A DNA stretch of 64,000 bases from Miscanthus floridulus (Eukaryota; Streptophyta; Magnoliopsida; Poales; Poaceae), in the NCBI RefSeq assembly GCF_019320115.1, contig NC_089581.1:66953500-67017499 (forward strand), written 5' to 3'. How positions within the stretch are numbered: position 1 is the first letter of the stretch; each line of letters starts with the position of its first letter. Below, piece after piece: positions 10,668 to 22,320 of the stretch. Position numbers and translations under genes: made by a program. The notes below the pieces were generated by a model, which saw only the letters and a program-made list of their open reading frames with translations, did no database searches and was not told where the DNA came from.

Positions 10668-13600
10668 GTGAACTACAAGACCGGTGGAAGTCATTGGGTT
10701 ATTGATAGTGGTTGCACTCAACATATGACTGGTGATCCTCGTATGTTCACCTCACTAGATGAAGAGGTAGATGGACAAGAGAAAATAACATTTGGAGATA
10801 ACTCAAAGGCAAGGTTAAAGGATTGGGGAAAGTGGCAATATCAAATGATCATTCCATCTCAAATGTGCTCTATGTTGCTTCATTGAGCTTCAACTTGCTA
10901 TCCGTTGGACAATTGTGTGATCTTGGCTTCCAATGCTTGTTCACCGAGAAGGAGGTTGTTGTATCCAAGGTAGATGACAATCAAGTGATATTCAATGGAT
11001 TTAGATACAACAACTTATATCTAGTAGACTTCACCTCCAAAGATGCAAATTTGAAGACTTGCCTATTCACCAAAACAACACTTGGGTGGCTATGGCATAG
11101 AAGACTTGCTCATGTTGGGATGAGCTCACTCAAAAAGCTTATGAAGAATGATTTGGTGAGAGGGTTGAAGGATGTGAAGTTTGAGAAGGACAAGCTTTGT
11201 AGTGCATGTCAAGCCGACAAGCAAGTTGCAAATACACATCCAACCAAAGCTTTCATGTCAACCACAAGAGTGCTAGAACTCCTACACATGGATTTATTTG
11301 GACCAACAACATACAAGAGTTTGGGAGGGAATCTCTATTGTCTTGTGATTGTTGATGACTATTCAAGGTATACATTGGTATTCTTCCTTCATGACAAATC
11401 CGAAGTTGCATCTTGGTTCAAGAAGTTTGCCAAGAGAGCTCAAAATGAATTTGAAGTGAAGCTCAAGAAGATAAGAAGTGACAACGGAAAAGAATTTGAC
11501 AACACAAACATTGAAGCTTATTGTGATGAAGTTGGGATCAAGCATGAAGTCTCCGCAACTTATACTCCTCAACAAAATGGTGTAGTTGAGAGGAAGAACC
11601 GGACTTTGATCACTCTTGCAAGGACAATGCTAGATGAGTACAACACCCCCGAAGCTCTATGGGCGGAAGCAATCAAAACCACATGCTATGCATCCAACCA
11701 CCTATTCCTTCAAAAGTTCCTTGGCAAGACACCTTATGAGTTGCTCAATGGGAAGAAGCCGGACGTCTCCTTCTTTAGGGTGTTTGGTTGCAAATGCTAC
11801 ATCTACAAGAAGCAGCAACACCTAGGAAAGTTCCAAAGATGTTGTGATATTGGTTTTCTAGTTGGTTACTCATCAAAGTCCAAAGCATATAGAGTATTTA
11901 ATCATGCCACCGGCTTGGTTGAAGAAACATATGATGTGGAATTTGATGAATCTAATGGCTCCCAAGGAGCACATGAGAATCTTTATGATGTAGGTGATGA
12001 ACCATTGAGGGAGCCTATGAAGAACATTCTGGTTGGAGACATCAAGCCAAAAGATGATGTACAAGTCATTGATCCACCCTCTTCATCAAGTGTGCCACAA
12101 GATGGTGAAAAAGATGGGAGAGTAGAAAATGAAGATACTCATATCTCCCATGAGCAAATGGTGGTACAAGCACAAGATGTTGATGCTCCACAACCTCCTC
12201 CTCAAGTGGTCAATAGAAGAAATACACCTCTCCTACAAGATCATCCACAAGATCTCATCATAGGGAGTCCATCAAAGGGTGTAATGACTCGATCTCAAAA
12301 ACTTGCTTCATTTATTGCTCATCACTCTTTTGTCTCTTGCTATGAGCCTACTAAGGTAGAAGAAGCTCTTAAAGATCCGGATTGGATCAATGCCATGCAT
12401 GAAGAGTTGAACAACTTCACTCGCAATGAAGTTTGGACTCTTGAAGAGTGACCTCAAGGTGCAAGCGTCATTGGAACAAAGTGGGTGTTCCACAACAAGC
12501 AAGATGATCAAGGTGTTGTTGTGAGGAACAAGGCAAGACTAGTTGCAAAGGGGTTCTCTCAAGTTGAAGGTTTGGATTTTGGAGAGACCTTTGCACCGGT
12601 TGCAAGATTAGAAGCCATCCGTATCCTTCTTGCATATGCATCACATCATGAAATGAAACTATATCAAATGGATGTGAAAAGTGCATTTTTAAATGGCTTT
12701 ATTAATGAACTAGTCTATTTTGATCAACCTCCCGGGTTCGAAGACCCTAGATATCCTAATCATGTGTATAGGTTGTCCAAGGCACTATATGGGCTTAAGC
12801 AAGCCCCAAGAGCTTGGTATGAGCGCCTTTGGGACTTCCTCATTGAGAAGGGCTTCACCATTGGGAAGGTCGACACCACACTATTCACCAAGAAGCTCGA
12901 TGGACACATCTTCATTTGTCAAGTATATGTTGATAATATCATCTTTGGATCATCAAATGAAGACTCATGCAAAGAATTTGGTGATTTGATGTCGAAGGAG
13001 TTTGAGATGTCCATGATTGGTGAACTTACATTCTTTCTTGGTTTTCAAGTCAAGCAAATGAAAGAAGGCATCTTCATCTCTCAAGAGAAATACACAAAAG
13101 ATCTTATCAAGAGATTCAAGATGGATGAATGTAAGCCAATCAAGAAACCAATGCCTACCAATGGACATCTCGACCTAGATGAGGGAGGTAACCCGGTTGA
13201 TCAAACTCTCTACCATTCTATGATTGGTAGCTTGTTATATTTAACCGCATCTAGGCCCAACATCATGTTTAGTGTGTGTATGTGTGCTAGATTTCAAGCT
13301 AATCCCAAGGAAACACATTTAATTGCCATAAAAAGAATCCTTAGGTATCTTAAGCACACACCAAGCATTGGCCTTTGGTATCCTAAAGGAGCTATATTTG
13401 AATTAGTTGGCTATTCCGATTTGGATTACGCCGGATACAAAATTGATAGAAAGAGCACATCCGGAGGGTGCCATTTACTTGGTAGATCACTTGTGTCTTG
13501 GTCCTCCAAGAAACAAAATAGTGTGGCTTTGTCCACCGCCGAAGCGGAATACATTGCTGCGGGTGCTTGTTGTGCACAAATTTTATACATGAAACAAACT

Positions 13601-13885
13601 TTGCTAGACTATGGTGTAGTTCTAGAAAAGGTACCTCTTTTGTGCGACAATGAAAGTGTAGTAAAACTTGCAAATAATCCGGTTCAACACTCTCGCACCA
13701 AGCACATAGATATCCGCCATCACTTTCTAAGAGATCATGTTGCTAAAAATGATATATCACTAGAAGGTGTAAGAACCGAAGATCAATTAGCGGATATCTT
13801 CACTAAACCGCTAGACGAGGCTACATTTTGTAGATTGCGGAATGAGCTCAATGTGCTTGACTTTAGCAACTTCACTAAAAATTGA
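10668..13885 (+). pseudogene. pol: Copia R pol (protease-integrase-RT-RNase H), inactive
   Basis: Same frame as gag after the gag stop, then a one-base deletion near 10808 shifts the frame; a TGA at 12449 breaks it again. Protease: VIDSGCTQHMTGD, catalytic DSG intact. Integrase: HHCC finger (H..H..CSAC, about 11095-11210) and the D, D, E core (LHMDLFGP; IRSDNGKEF; QQNGVVERKN). RT: 12485 to about 13130, with [11 protein letters not shown] and the AFLNG motif. Its catalytic box reads YVDN, not YVDD (Asn codon at 12935-12937), so polymerase activity should be lost even apart from the stops. RNase H and the C-terminus ([19 protein letters not shown]) end at TGA 13883-13885. Confidence 0.92.
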
Positions 13886-15408
13886 GCGTGTGTTATCCCT
13901 TGCATTCATTGTAATATACAACATGTTTAATTTTTGGCAATGCATATAGGGCTTGTCTAACATGGTTAAGATAACCACCAAAAAGCATGTGAAGAAGCTT
14001 AACCTTGGATCAAACTTGACAAGCAACTAGATTTACTTACAAGTATTGCATATGCATAGATGTTGTCTTTGTCATTTTGTTCCATTTGCCCTCTTATTGC
14101 CTATTTTTTTTTAAAAAGGATTATAGCCTAAGGCAAAATATTTTGAAAAATATGAGGGTTTGAGAGAGGTCACTCACATCAGTCCCAATTGGTGTTTATT
14201 TGGATCTTATTAAAGTTGGGACTTGATTGGGAACAGGCAGCGCGAAGGAACTTTGAAGATTTGCTGGAAAAGGACCACCAGACGTTGCACCGAACTCTGC
14301 TGTCCAGCGTCCGGTCAGTTCACAGGAGGAGAACTGCTGCTGAAGGAGTGACCGAACGCTGCATTTGTGCGTCCGGTCAGGAAGGGATCCAGTGTTGGGT
14401 CGTTTGAAGGAGAATCAGGCTGAGCTGACCGGACCCCGCCTACATCCGGTCATGGACCACCGGACGTGTCCGGTCATGATTCCAGAGGAATTGGACCTCT
14501 CTGGAATCGACCGGACGTTGGGTGGTAGCGTCCGGTCGCTACCACCGGAGCGTCCGGTCAATGGAGAACATGCGGTTTCCAAACTCTTTCCCTGTTTCCT
14601 TCTCTGTTATGCATGGGATCTCCTTTCAACCGCTCATGTTTTTGATCCCAGCCGTATCCCACAGCAGCGCCTAACCCTAATCGCCATAGCCGCTGCCTCC
14701 GCGCCTGAGAGACTCCCGCGCTGCCGACATCGCCAGTGCTACCCTTGTTAGCCTCTACGCCACCACCACACGCCCAAGCCGCCAGCCTCGCACACCACCG
14801 CGCCTCCCCGTGCACCCAAGCCGCCAGCCTCGCACGCCACCGCACCTCCCTGGGTCGCCCAAGCCATCACGCGCCACCACAGCACCGCCTGCAGCGCCTC
14901 CCCACGCCTGCAATGCCACATCATCCTTCCTTCACCGTGCCTGTGTCTTCTCTAGTGCTGTCCTCGCTCCGCACTGGTAAGGCCCTAATGCCGATTCATC
15001 AAATTGCCTAGCTTCAGCGCAGCAACCCTAACTTCGCCACATTGTCGCTGATCCCTAACCGATTCTTTGCAGAGCTTCAAGAACCCTAAACCTAGCTGGT
15101 TCAGTGATCCCCTACGTGACACATCTGTTCTTCTCTTGGATCGCCGGTTCATCAGGTAGAAAGCCCGTCATCTCAATTTTGTACCTACATTGCTTGCTTC
15201 CTAGGGTTTTCACCTCTATTAGATATATTATATTTATCTGTATATCCATCTATTCCATCGTGCAGCGAGTCGGTGCCGTTGAGGTTCTTGTGGTAGTTGT
15301 CAGACAACTTGGAGCCAAGCTCACGAGTATGGATCGAGGCCAAGCCTCAGGAGTGTCAGTTTGATAGTTGATCTTTATTAGTGGCAGTTCATCTTCTTGT
15401 TAGATCAG
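13886..15408 (+). other. Copia R spacer between pol and env-like ORF
   Basis: No convincing ORF. It holds a second CCGGAC/GTCCGG motif array (14278-14572). A C-rich, repetitive segment (about 14735-14890) follows, in which CCGCCAGCCTCGCAC recurs. There are also stretches resembling a 5' leader with possible splice sites before the ATG at 15409. In Sireviruses the env-like gene is thought to be expressed by splicing, so acceptor sites here are plausible but unproven. Confidence 0.5.
14278..14572. repeat. Second CCGGAC/GTCCGG motif array of element R
   Basis: At least eight motifs such as GCGTCCGGTCAG, TGACCGGACCCC, CACCGGACGTGTCCGGTCA and GACCGGACG occur in alternating orientation. They match the array in the LTR. 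One copy is an almost perfect palindrome spanning about 18 bases. Confidence 0.7.
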
Positions 15409-15848
15409 ATGGCTTGCACGAAGAATGTTGGTGGTGGTCTAGGAGATGACGATCGGAGGCCCCTGCCTCGCTAGCCTATAGGACCGAAAGGCAAGGCAAC
15501 GAAGCAGGTGACATCTAAGAAGCGGAAGTACCCTAACGCAGAGACAACGAGAGCAGCTGTAGTCGCTGAGGTTGCAGAGCGTGCCGAGAGAGGTGGTGCT
15601 TGCAGTGGAGTTGTCATAGGAGATCATCTGGCACCAGACACGTAGGGTAGACTTAGGGAGATTGAGCGACTTCATGGTAGTCCACCTAGGACTGTCATGA
15701 TGGCAGGACGTCATTTGGCTATTAAGGAGCCTCAGTGTCAGGGGGAGTCTCAGTAGGAGCCACAGCAGCAGCCCCCACTAGCAGAGCCTTAGCTAGCTCA
15801 GGAGACTCAGGAGGGCCAGCAGGCCGAGGAGACCGAGCCGGCACCCCA
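15409..15848 (+). pseudogene. Env-like ORF of Copia R, N-terminal part
   Basis: ATG at 15409 (MACTKNVGGGLGDDDR), basic then glutamine-rich. It is open apart from TAG codons, all at positions where CAG (Gln) is expected. Element T splits it at 15848. The frame resumes exactly at 34331 once the inserted DNA and the CCCCA duplication are discounted. I see no signal peptide. Function unknown; named env-like only from its place after pol. Confidence 0.65.
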
Positions 15849-18800
15849 TGTAACAACCCAAAAATCCACACACCAAAAATTACAACTACAAAATTTTTGT
15901 TGTAACCCCATGTGATGTTGAGTGACATCTGTAGGAGCCAACCCTAGGTGTTGCATTAGAAGTAACCCAACTAGACAATTTCATGAGCACGGCAAGTCAT
16001 TTGTTATCATGTTTATTTAAATACTGACAAATGAAACATATCATACATTGTTAACTCAAATGGTGATTTAGATTTTCATTTGTTTTAAGTAGTGCCTAAC
16101 AACTCCTTTAAAGAAATAAACCATAAAGTAATTATTAATCAAACCAAAGAATAAATGCTTAAAGAGGAAACTATTTCCATTTTTGTATAACAAAACTACA
16201 CTTATTTTTGTTATACAAAATAGCTAAATCAATTCCTAATATATATATAAAAGAATGTTGTGGGCCTCATATCCAACACTCCAATGAATAAGGTACACCA
16301 AATTTTGAATTCAAATTTCAAATCAATTTGAAATTTAAACAAAGGAGAAGAAAAATAAAACAGAAAAAGGAAAAAGAAGAGAAGAAGGCCCGCAGCTATC
16401 TCGGCCTACTCGACCCACTAGCGCGCAGTAGCAGGCTGGCCCAACTCATGCGGCCAGCCCAGCAAGCAGCCCAGCACGTCGCTCACGCCCGCGTGCCTCC
16501 CCGCTTCACCACTACCGCTGCCACTGGACCCCACGCGTCAGCCTTACCTCACCATAGTGTCGTCTTCCTCCCCACACTGGCACCGCCTCCGACCGAGACC
16601 CGACCAAAGTGCCAGGCACGGGCCTGGGATCACATGAGTCATCTAGCCCTGTCCACTTGGTGCCGGCCACACGTGCTTGCACTCGGTGCACATAGGCTAA
16701 GCCAGAGGGAAGAAAGGTGGACTCGGTCCACCGAAGACCAGCCAATGATCCATGGACCGTGAACATGAGTTCACCGTGAGCCACGCGGTGTGGGCCGAAT
16801 GGTGGACGAAGCCTAGTGGAGGCTCATGGCTATGACGTGGCAGCACCATAGCATGCCACGTGTCCGGGCCAGCCCAGCCCAAATCCAGCCCTTCTAGGCC
16901 CACTAAAGCCTAGTCGAGGCCCAACCTGGTTGACCGTTGACCGGTCAACATTAATGGTTGACCTATCCCCACATGTTAGCGACATAGGGACTCTGGACCC
17001 ACTCGTCAGCAAGTGACGTCATGCTGACATCATGACAACGTCACGCGGGTCCCACCTATCAGTAACAACACAGCCGAGGTGATGTCATGCTGACGTCATG
17101 ATGACGTCAGCTGCTGATGTCAGCAGCCCTGGCGCACACGTTAGTGACCCTAACCCATTGACCATTGACTCGCCCATTGACTTGACATTGACTTTGACCG
17201 GACCCACAAGTCAGTGACCCAAGAGACCCTGGCCCCACCTGTCGAAACCGATGACGTCGATGACGTCATGCAGACGTCAAGATGACGTCAGCAGGACCCC
17301 ACTTGTCAGCTTAGAGCCGAGCCGATGATGTCATGCTGACATTATGCTGATGTCAGCATGCCACGTGGACCAGTCATAGCGTGACACGTGTCAGCCCAGG
17401 ATTAATTTGGCCTTTTCCATTTTTAGAGATGAATTAAACTTCAGAAATTCATAACTAATTCATACGACCTCAGAAAAATATGAAACTAGGACCAAAATTC
17501 ATCTAAAATCGAGCTTTACGCAATGAACCCATGTTTGAGTGCATTTGGCTCTTTTGAATTTTCATTGCTTCTTTGTGCTATTTTATAGACGTCGCTAACG
17601 CGACTATAATGCGATCGTTGTAGACTCGGAGGAGAACCAGACGGATGAGGATCGTGAGTACAATGCGGAGAACGGAGATGACTACACTAAAGGTGCCACA
17701 TCCCACCCAATCTCGTAGCACCTATTATTCATGGCTAATATAGAACTGCTACTGCTTTACTTATTATTATAATCATACGATGATAGGACTTGCATGGTAG
17801 TATGCTTACTTGATGGCCTTTACCTTGACGCAACCTTACCCCGACATACCCTACTATTAGGCTAGACACACGCTTCCTGCTATATTTCATTGCTTATACT
17901 TCTACTATGCTTATACTACATTAAATGCGTGGTGGAAACTGGTGTTATCTGGACTATGGGGAGGGTGCTGCGTGTGTGACTTGGGTGTGTGGAGGGTGAG
18001 GGTTGAGTCGACCAAGTTGGAGTATACGACAAGCCTAGGGCAAGTCTTGCCATGGGGTGCTACCTGGGCACCCCTGGAATGGATACCTATGGTGGGTAAA
18101 TGGTATATGAGGTGGCCCTAGGTGTGAACCTATGATGGGAGGAGCCCAGGGTGGAGGTGCTATGGTGGCACGGTAAATGGAAACCCTGATGAAGACATTC
18201 TGACTTGGTCATCCCTAAGGACTTACTAGTACTTAGATTCACCGGGAAGCCTTACGTACCATTCGCCCTATATGGTGCAGGACGGCCGGACTACTTGGTA
18301 GGATGTTGCCACTACTGCTAGGTTGATAGCGGATAGTGTAAGGAGGTATGGGGCGCGGAGGATTTTCCCCACACCCTTTCGAGACTTCATGGAGACCTTA
18401 TGGACCCGGCTCATGACTCATAGTTTCAGCCACCCTAGACTAAACTTGGGGTGTACCAGGGTTGAATGGTAGAGTGGCATTATCCTAGGCTAGCAAGCGA
18501 CCGGAATCAGCCCAGTTGACGATGGTCAGCGAAGAAGGTAGATCTTGTGGTTATGTAAAACCTCTGCAGAGTGTATGGTTGATCGATCGATACATGTGCC
18601 GACTTGTCAGCTATGGACCTTTCCTGGGTTTCACTTAAACTAGATAGAGAGATGAGTCCTTCTCTTCTTCCCCTATGAGAGAGTGTCGGTCATAGCAAGG
18701 GGCTACGAACCTTGAGGTAGTGCCAAGAGGGAGTCAGCCTGTCGACTGAGCGATGGTATGGTGGTGATGTGGTGATGACACGGAGATGGTGGTATATTGA

Positions 18801-19304
18801 TCCCAGGATCGAAACCTAGCTCTGGACAGGAATGGGGTGGAATGTGTGGGAATGGTGTTAAAACTTGACTATACTATTATATACTTGATATGCTAATATA
18901 TATATAGGAAACCCCAGCCTTATAGGTTCCTTTTGATTATATCCAACTTGCATCCAATTTCCACAAAGCAATGCTCATAGGGTGGGAGTGGCCAGTATAA
19001 ATCGTACTAATAAATTTTGGCACACAGGTTCTGTTGAGGAGTATAGCTTCGAGGAGTTGACGGTTCAGGGGTTCGTGCCTACGCTCAAGTTTGGCGATCT
19101 TATCTTCAAGCTGTTCTGAATGAATGCTACTTTTGATTCCGCCAATGTGGCAATGTAATAAATTATGTAATTCCACACTATTTGTACTCTGATATTACAT
19201 TGTATGGATGTGATATTCGACTGGAATTTGGGTAATATGATCTTCAATGGTCTTATTACACTTCGACTCTGTGGATTTCCCTTTGCGGAAATCAGGTCGC
19301 TTCA
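15849..19304 (+). repeat. 5' LTR of Gypsy T
   Basis: 3456 bp, TGTAACAACCC to GGTCGCTTCA. It includes a TGACGTCA motif array (17014-17290). ORFs in it, such as one at 16328-16762, are not conserved as intact frames in the 3' copy and are treated as chance. Confidence 0.95.
17014..17290. promoter_or_regulatory. TGACGTCA (bZIP-type) motif array in T 5' LTR
   Basis: Five perfect TGACGTCA palindromes (17014, 17091, 17102, 17261, 17283) lie among many one-change variants (TGATGTCA, TGACATCA, AGACGTCA). TGACG/TGACGTCA is the recognised core for plant TGA-class bZIP factors. The array lies in the LTR and most variants differ by a CpG transition. Binding is inferred. Confidence 0.6.
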
Positions 19305-19306
19305 GT

Positions 19307-19318
19307 TGGTATTAGAGC
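19307..19318 (+). promoter_or_regulatory. Primer-binding site, tRNA-iMet type (element T)
   Basis: TGGTATTAGAGC begins two bases after the 5' LTR; one C-to-T change from the initiator tRNA-Met complement. Confidence 0.9.
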
Positions 19319-19465
19319 CATACTTGACCATAGGACGAAACCCTCAGAAATGGACGATAGAATAGGACGTGAACATCCCTTCTTTCGGTTATATACCGAC
19401 CATGCATTTACTTTTATGCAAGGCTTATCTATTATTGACCTACTAATACCTATTCCCTTAAAACA

Positions 19466-20695
19466 TGCAGATGGCAACGAACATCGACTGGCCGCCTCTA
19501 GGACCGCTACCTCTGGACCACACCAAGCTTACCTTTGACCTACATGAGCTTGGGGGTTTTTGCACAGACCCTCTGCCGAGTTCTCGTCATGTTAGGAGTC
19601 CCCGATGAGCTTGTCAAGGTCACCTGCATTGAGAAGCTAGCTTAGGAAGGAGGAATCGAAGGACCGATTATCACCTTAGTCGAGTTCCTAGCTAGCACTA
19701 CCTTACCTTTTGTCCTAGCTTTCACCAAGTTGACTATAGAGGACACAATCGAGGAGGGACTGCAAGCTATCTCACACAAGGCACTTTGTAGAGTGATGAG
19801 GGACCACTACGAGCATCTAAAGATGATAGAGTTCTGTCTACTTCCCCAGGCCCTCAACCTCAGCCTTACCCCTAGTGAGCAGAGTTTCGCAGCCGGTAGA
19901 GTTATCTTTGCCGAGGAGGACAGATACCTTTGCATCTCGGCTATCCACCTACTAGAGCAGGATAGGTACGTGACCCAGCTAGAGCAGAGGAGACATTAGG
20001 ACCAGGCCCTTCTATGGGAGCACCAGGAGCGAGACTTGCAGGGAGCACAGGAGCGAGCTAGTCTACTTGAGACAGTCGCCAAGCTATAGGATGAGCTCAA
20101 CCATCGTGAAGAAGTCCATAGAACCGAGGTCGCGGACTTATAGGACAAAGCCGCCGACCTAGGCAATAGGAACTGCTACCTTGACAGCAAGGTCTTGGAG
20201 TTGTAGAGAGAGTTGGACGACAAGAAGGCCAAGTTCAACCATAGAGGAGACAGAGAAAGGTCCAAGGGGATTGATATGCTGAAAATCCAGTCTCAGAACA
20301 AGACCATGACTCAGGATCTAGAGGAGTTTAGGAAGAAGGCCATTCGCAACTAGGGTCACCTGATCGAGGCACTCAGGCAGAACGAATACCTACAGGATAA
20401 GTGTGAGAGGACATGGCAGGCTTTGTAGAAGTCTGACAGGAAGCGCCTTAGGGAGATGAAGGGTATGTGGGATCAGCTACCTAAGGAGATTTGTAGCAAG
20501 ACAAAGCCTAGGATAGAGGAGTTTGAGTTAGCCCTGACTCACCTCAACCTAGACACCTGCCCTACCGTACCTGGAGCCAAGCCTACTGAGGAGCTCACCG
20601 AGGCCTTGAAGTACATGTCCCGACTTCATAAGTCTGACGAGGAGATCGAGATCAAGAACAGTCGTATCCCAGCTACGGTGTATGAGTTAGAGTAG
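19466..20695 (+). pseudogene. Extra ORF upstream of gag in Gypsy T, coiled-coil protein
   Basis: ATG at 19466 (MQMATNIDWPPLGPLPLD). A one-base G insertion near 19550 shifts the frame. After that the frame is open to 20695 except for TAG stops at about seven sites (Gln positions). The product would be about 410 residues: an N-terminal globular part, then from about 19970 a highly charged helical stretch rich in E, K, R, L and Q, strongly coiled-coil-like. It ends with a segment including PRIEEFELALTHLNLD. No gag, zinc-knuckle or protease motif is present, so it is not the gag N-terminus; gag follows about 325 bases later. If the last TAG was CAG, the frame could run on to TAA near 20738. Function unknown. 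Confidence 0.6.
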
Positions 20696-21020
20696 ATGAC
20701 CCTGTGTGGTCATGAGTCATGTCAGTGGCTTCCATAAGTTGTACCCCATGATGTACCCCTTATGAGATGTAATATGAGACACTATGCGTAGTACGATTCT
20801 TGCAAGTCTTCAAGTGTAGCTACTGGAGATGATGCTATGTAATAAAACCCATGTATTGAATGTTTTGGATCTTATTGCATCTTATGGATCTTATTGCTTC
20901 TTTGTAATGAGTGTTGGATAGTATAAATGTTTTTTCTTTAAATCATCAAAATCATGTAATCGTACTAAATTATAAGCACTTATGGCACAAACATTAAGAT
21001 TCCTATGATCCGTGTTGCAG
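20696..21020 (+). other. Spacer between extra ORF and gag in Gypsy T
   Basis: AT-rich, no ORF. I see no strong internal promoter. GTTGCAG just before the gag ATG at 21021 could serve as a splice acceptor. Confidence 0.4.
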
Positions 21021-22320
21021 ATGTCGAATCGCCAATCTAATCATCTAATGAACCATGGACGTGCACCCACCCCTGAACTAGTCGAACCAAATGGGGGCAT
21101 GGTGGCAACAACCGTGGCCATGGCCGTGGGTGTGGATGTGGAGGGATACCCTTCAACCTAGAGAATACCCCGTCACCTGAGGAGAACATTCCGCCACCAC
21201 CACCACCGAACCTGGTAGAGGTGATGGCACAACAGACCCAACTTCTTGTAGCCCTTGTTAATGGAGCAAATCATCGCTAGGGAGGTCAGCAGAATGACTT
21301 CCAAAGGAAGCTGGAAGGATTTCTGAAGCTAAGGCCACCTACATATGATGGCACCAACCCTGACCCGCTTGTAGCTGATGACTGGCTCAAGGAGATGGAG
21401 AAGAAGCTTGACATCAGTACTTTCACCGATGATGAGTGTGTTGGAGCTGCCACACACCAACTCACAGGTGCAGCACGCGCCTGGTGGGATAGTTTTAGTG
21501 ATTCCCATGAGGACACTAACAACATCTTGTGGGATGAGTTTGCCGAAGCATTCACTGAGTATCACATCCCAAGGGTATCATGGAGGCCAAAGCTGAGGAG
21601 TTTCACAACATCAAGATGGGAAAGGACAGGGTGACTAGGTACACTACTTGTTTCACAAATCTTCTTCGCTATGCACCTTCCTATGTTGTGAACTCTGAGA
21701 AGGAAAAGATGTACTATTACCGCAAGGGACTTAACCCGCACATCAAGCTAAAGTTTGGTGGTATTGAGAGTAACACGTTGCGTGCTCTGGTGGATTGCTG
21801 CATCCAGATTGAGAAGGACCATGCTAAAGCTAGAGAAGAGTACAGGGAGAGGAAGCGTAAGCCTGAGGAGTCCCTCTATGGCCATGATTGCAAGAGGTTC
21901 CATAGAGACGCACCACCTAGGGAACGCTCTCACCACAATAGGGATGACAACCCTAGATCGAGTAGGGGTAGTGGAGGCTACACCACCAAATATTCCCGCC
22001 CTGCTTAGGATCGTTACACCTAGGACCATTATGCTCAGGACTACAACAATCATGACTGTTTCAACCGTTCCAGCTCTATGAATGAACGCCCAGCACAGAA
22101 CCGCTCCGCACCAAGCACTAGAAACTAGAAGTCACCCGCGCCAACCCCTACGGGCGGTACGCCTTTCACCTGCTTCACTTGTGGCCAACTAGGTCACAAA
22201 GCCACTGAGTGCCCATAGAACTCAGCTGCTCAGAAGTCTTAGTTCAAGGGATCTACTACCCATGGATGTCTCAACCATCTGGACGCCGAGGAAGCATAGG
22301 CTGCCCCTGATGTTGTGTAC
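21021..22320 (+). pseudogene. gag: Gypsy T gag, decayed
   Basis: Begins MSNRQSNHLMNHGRAPTP at 21021 with an early frameshift in the proline/histidine-rich N-terminus. The gag core follows: LRPPTYDGTNPDP, ADDWLKEMEKKLD, GAARAWWDSF and LWDEFAEAFTEYHIP, with a second frameshift near 21570. Then EFHNIKMGKDRVTRYTTCF continues the capsid fold. The zinc knuckle CFTCGQLGHKATEC lies near 22166-22207. Several TAG stops interrupt the basic region around 22007-22300. The protein would form the particle and bind genomic RNA. Confidence 0.85.

Noticed and set aside
14736..15011. ORF with repeated CCGCCAGCCTCGCAC
   Set aside because: A short repeat-derived reading frame in the Copia spacer, with no start context or domain.
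16328..16762. 144-codon ORF in T 5' LTR with a matching short ORF near 30876-31145
   Set aside because: The frame is not preserved between the two LTRs and the product is low-complexity. It is chance openness in GC-rich LTR DNA.
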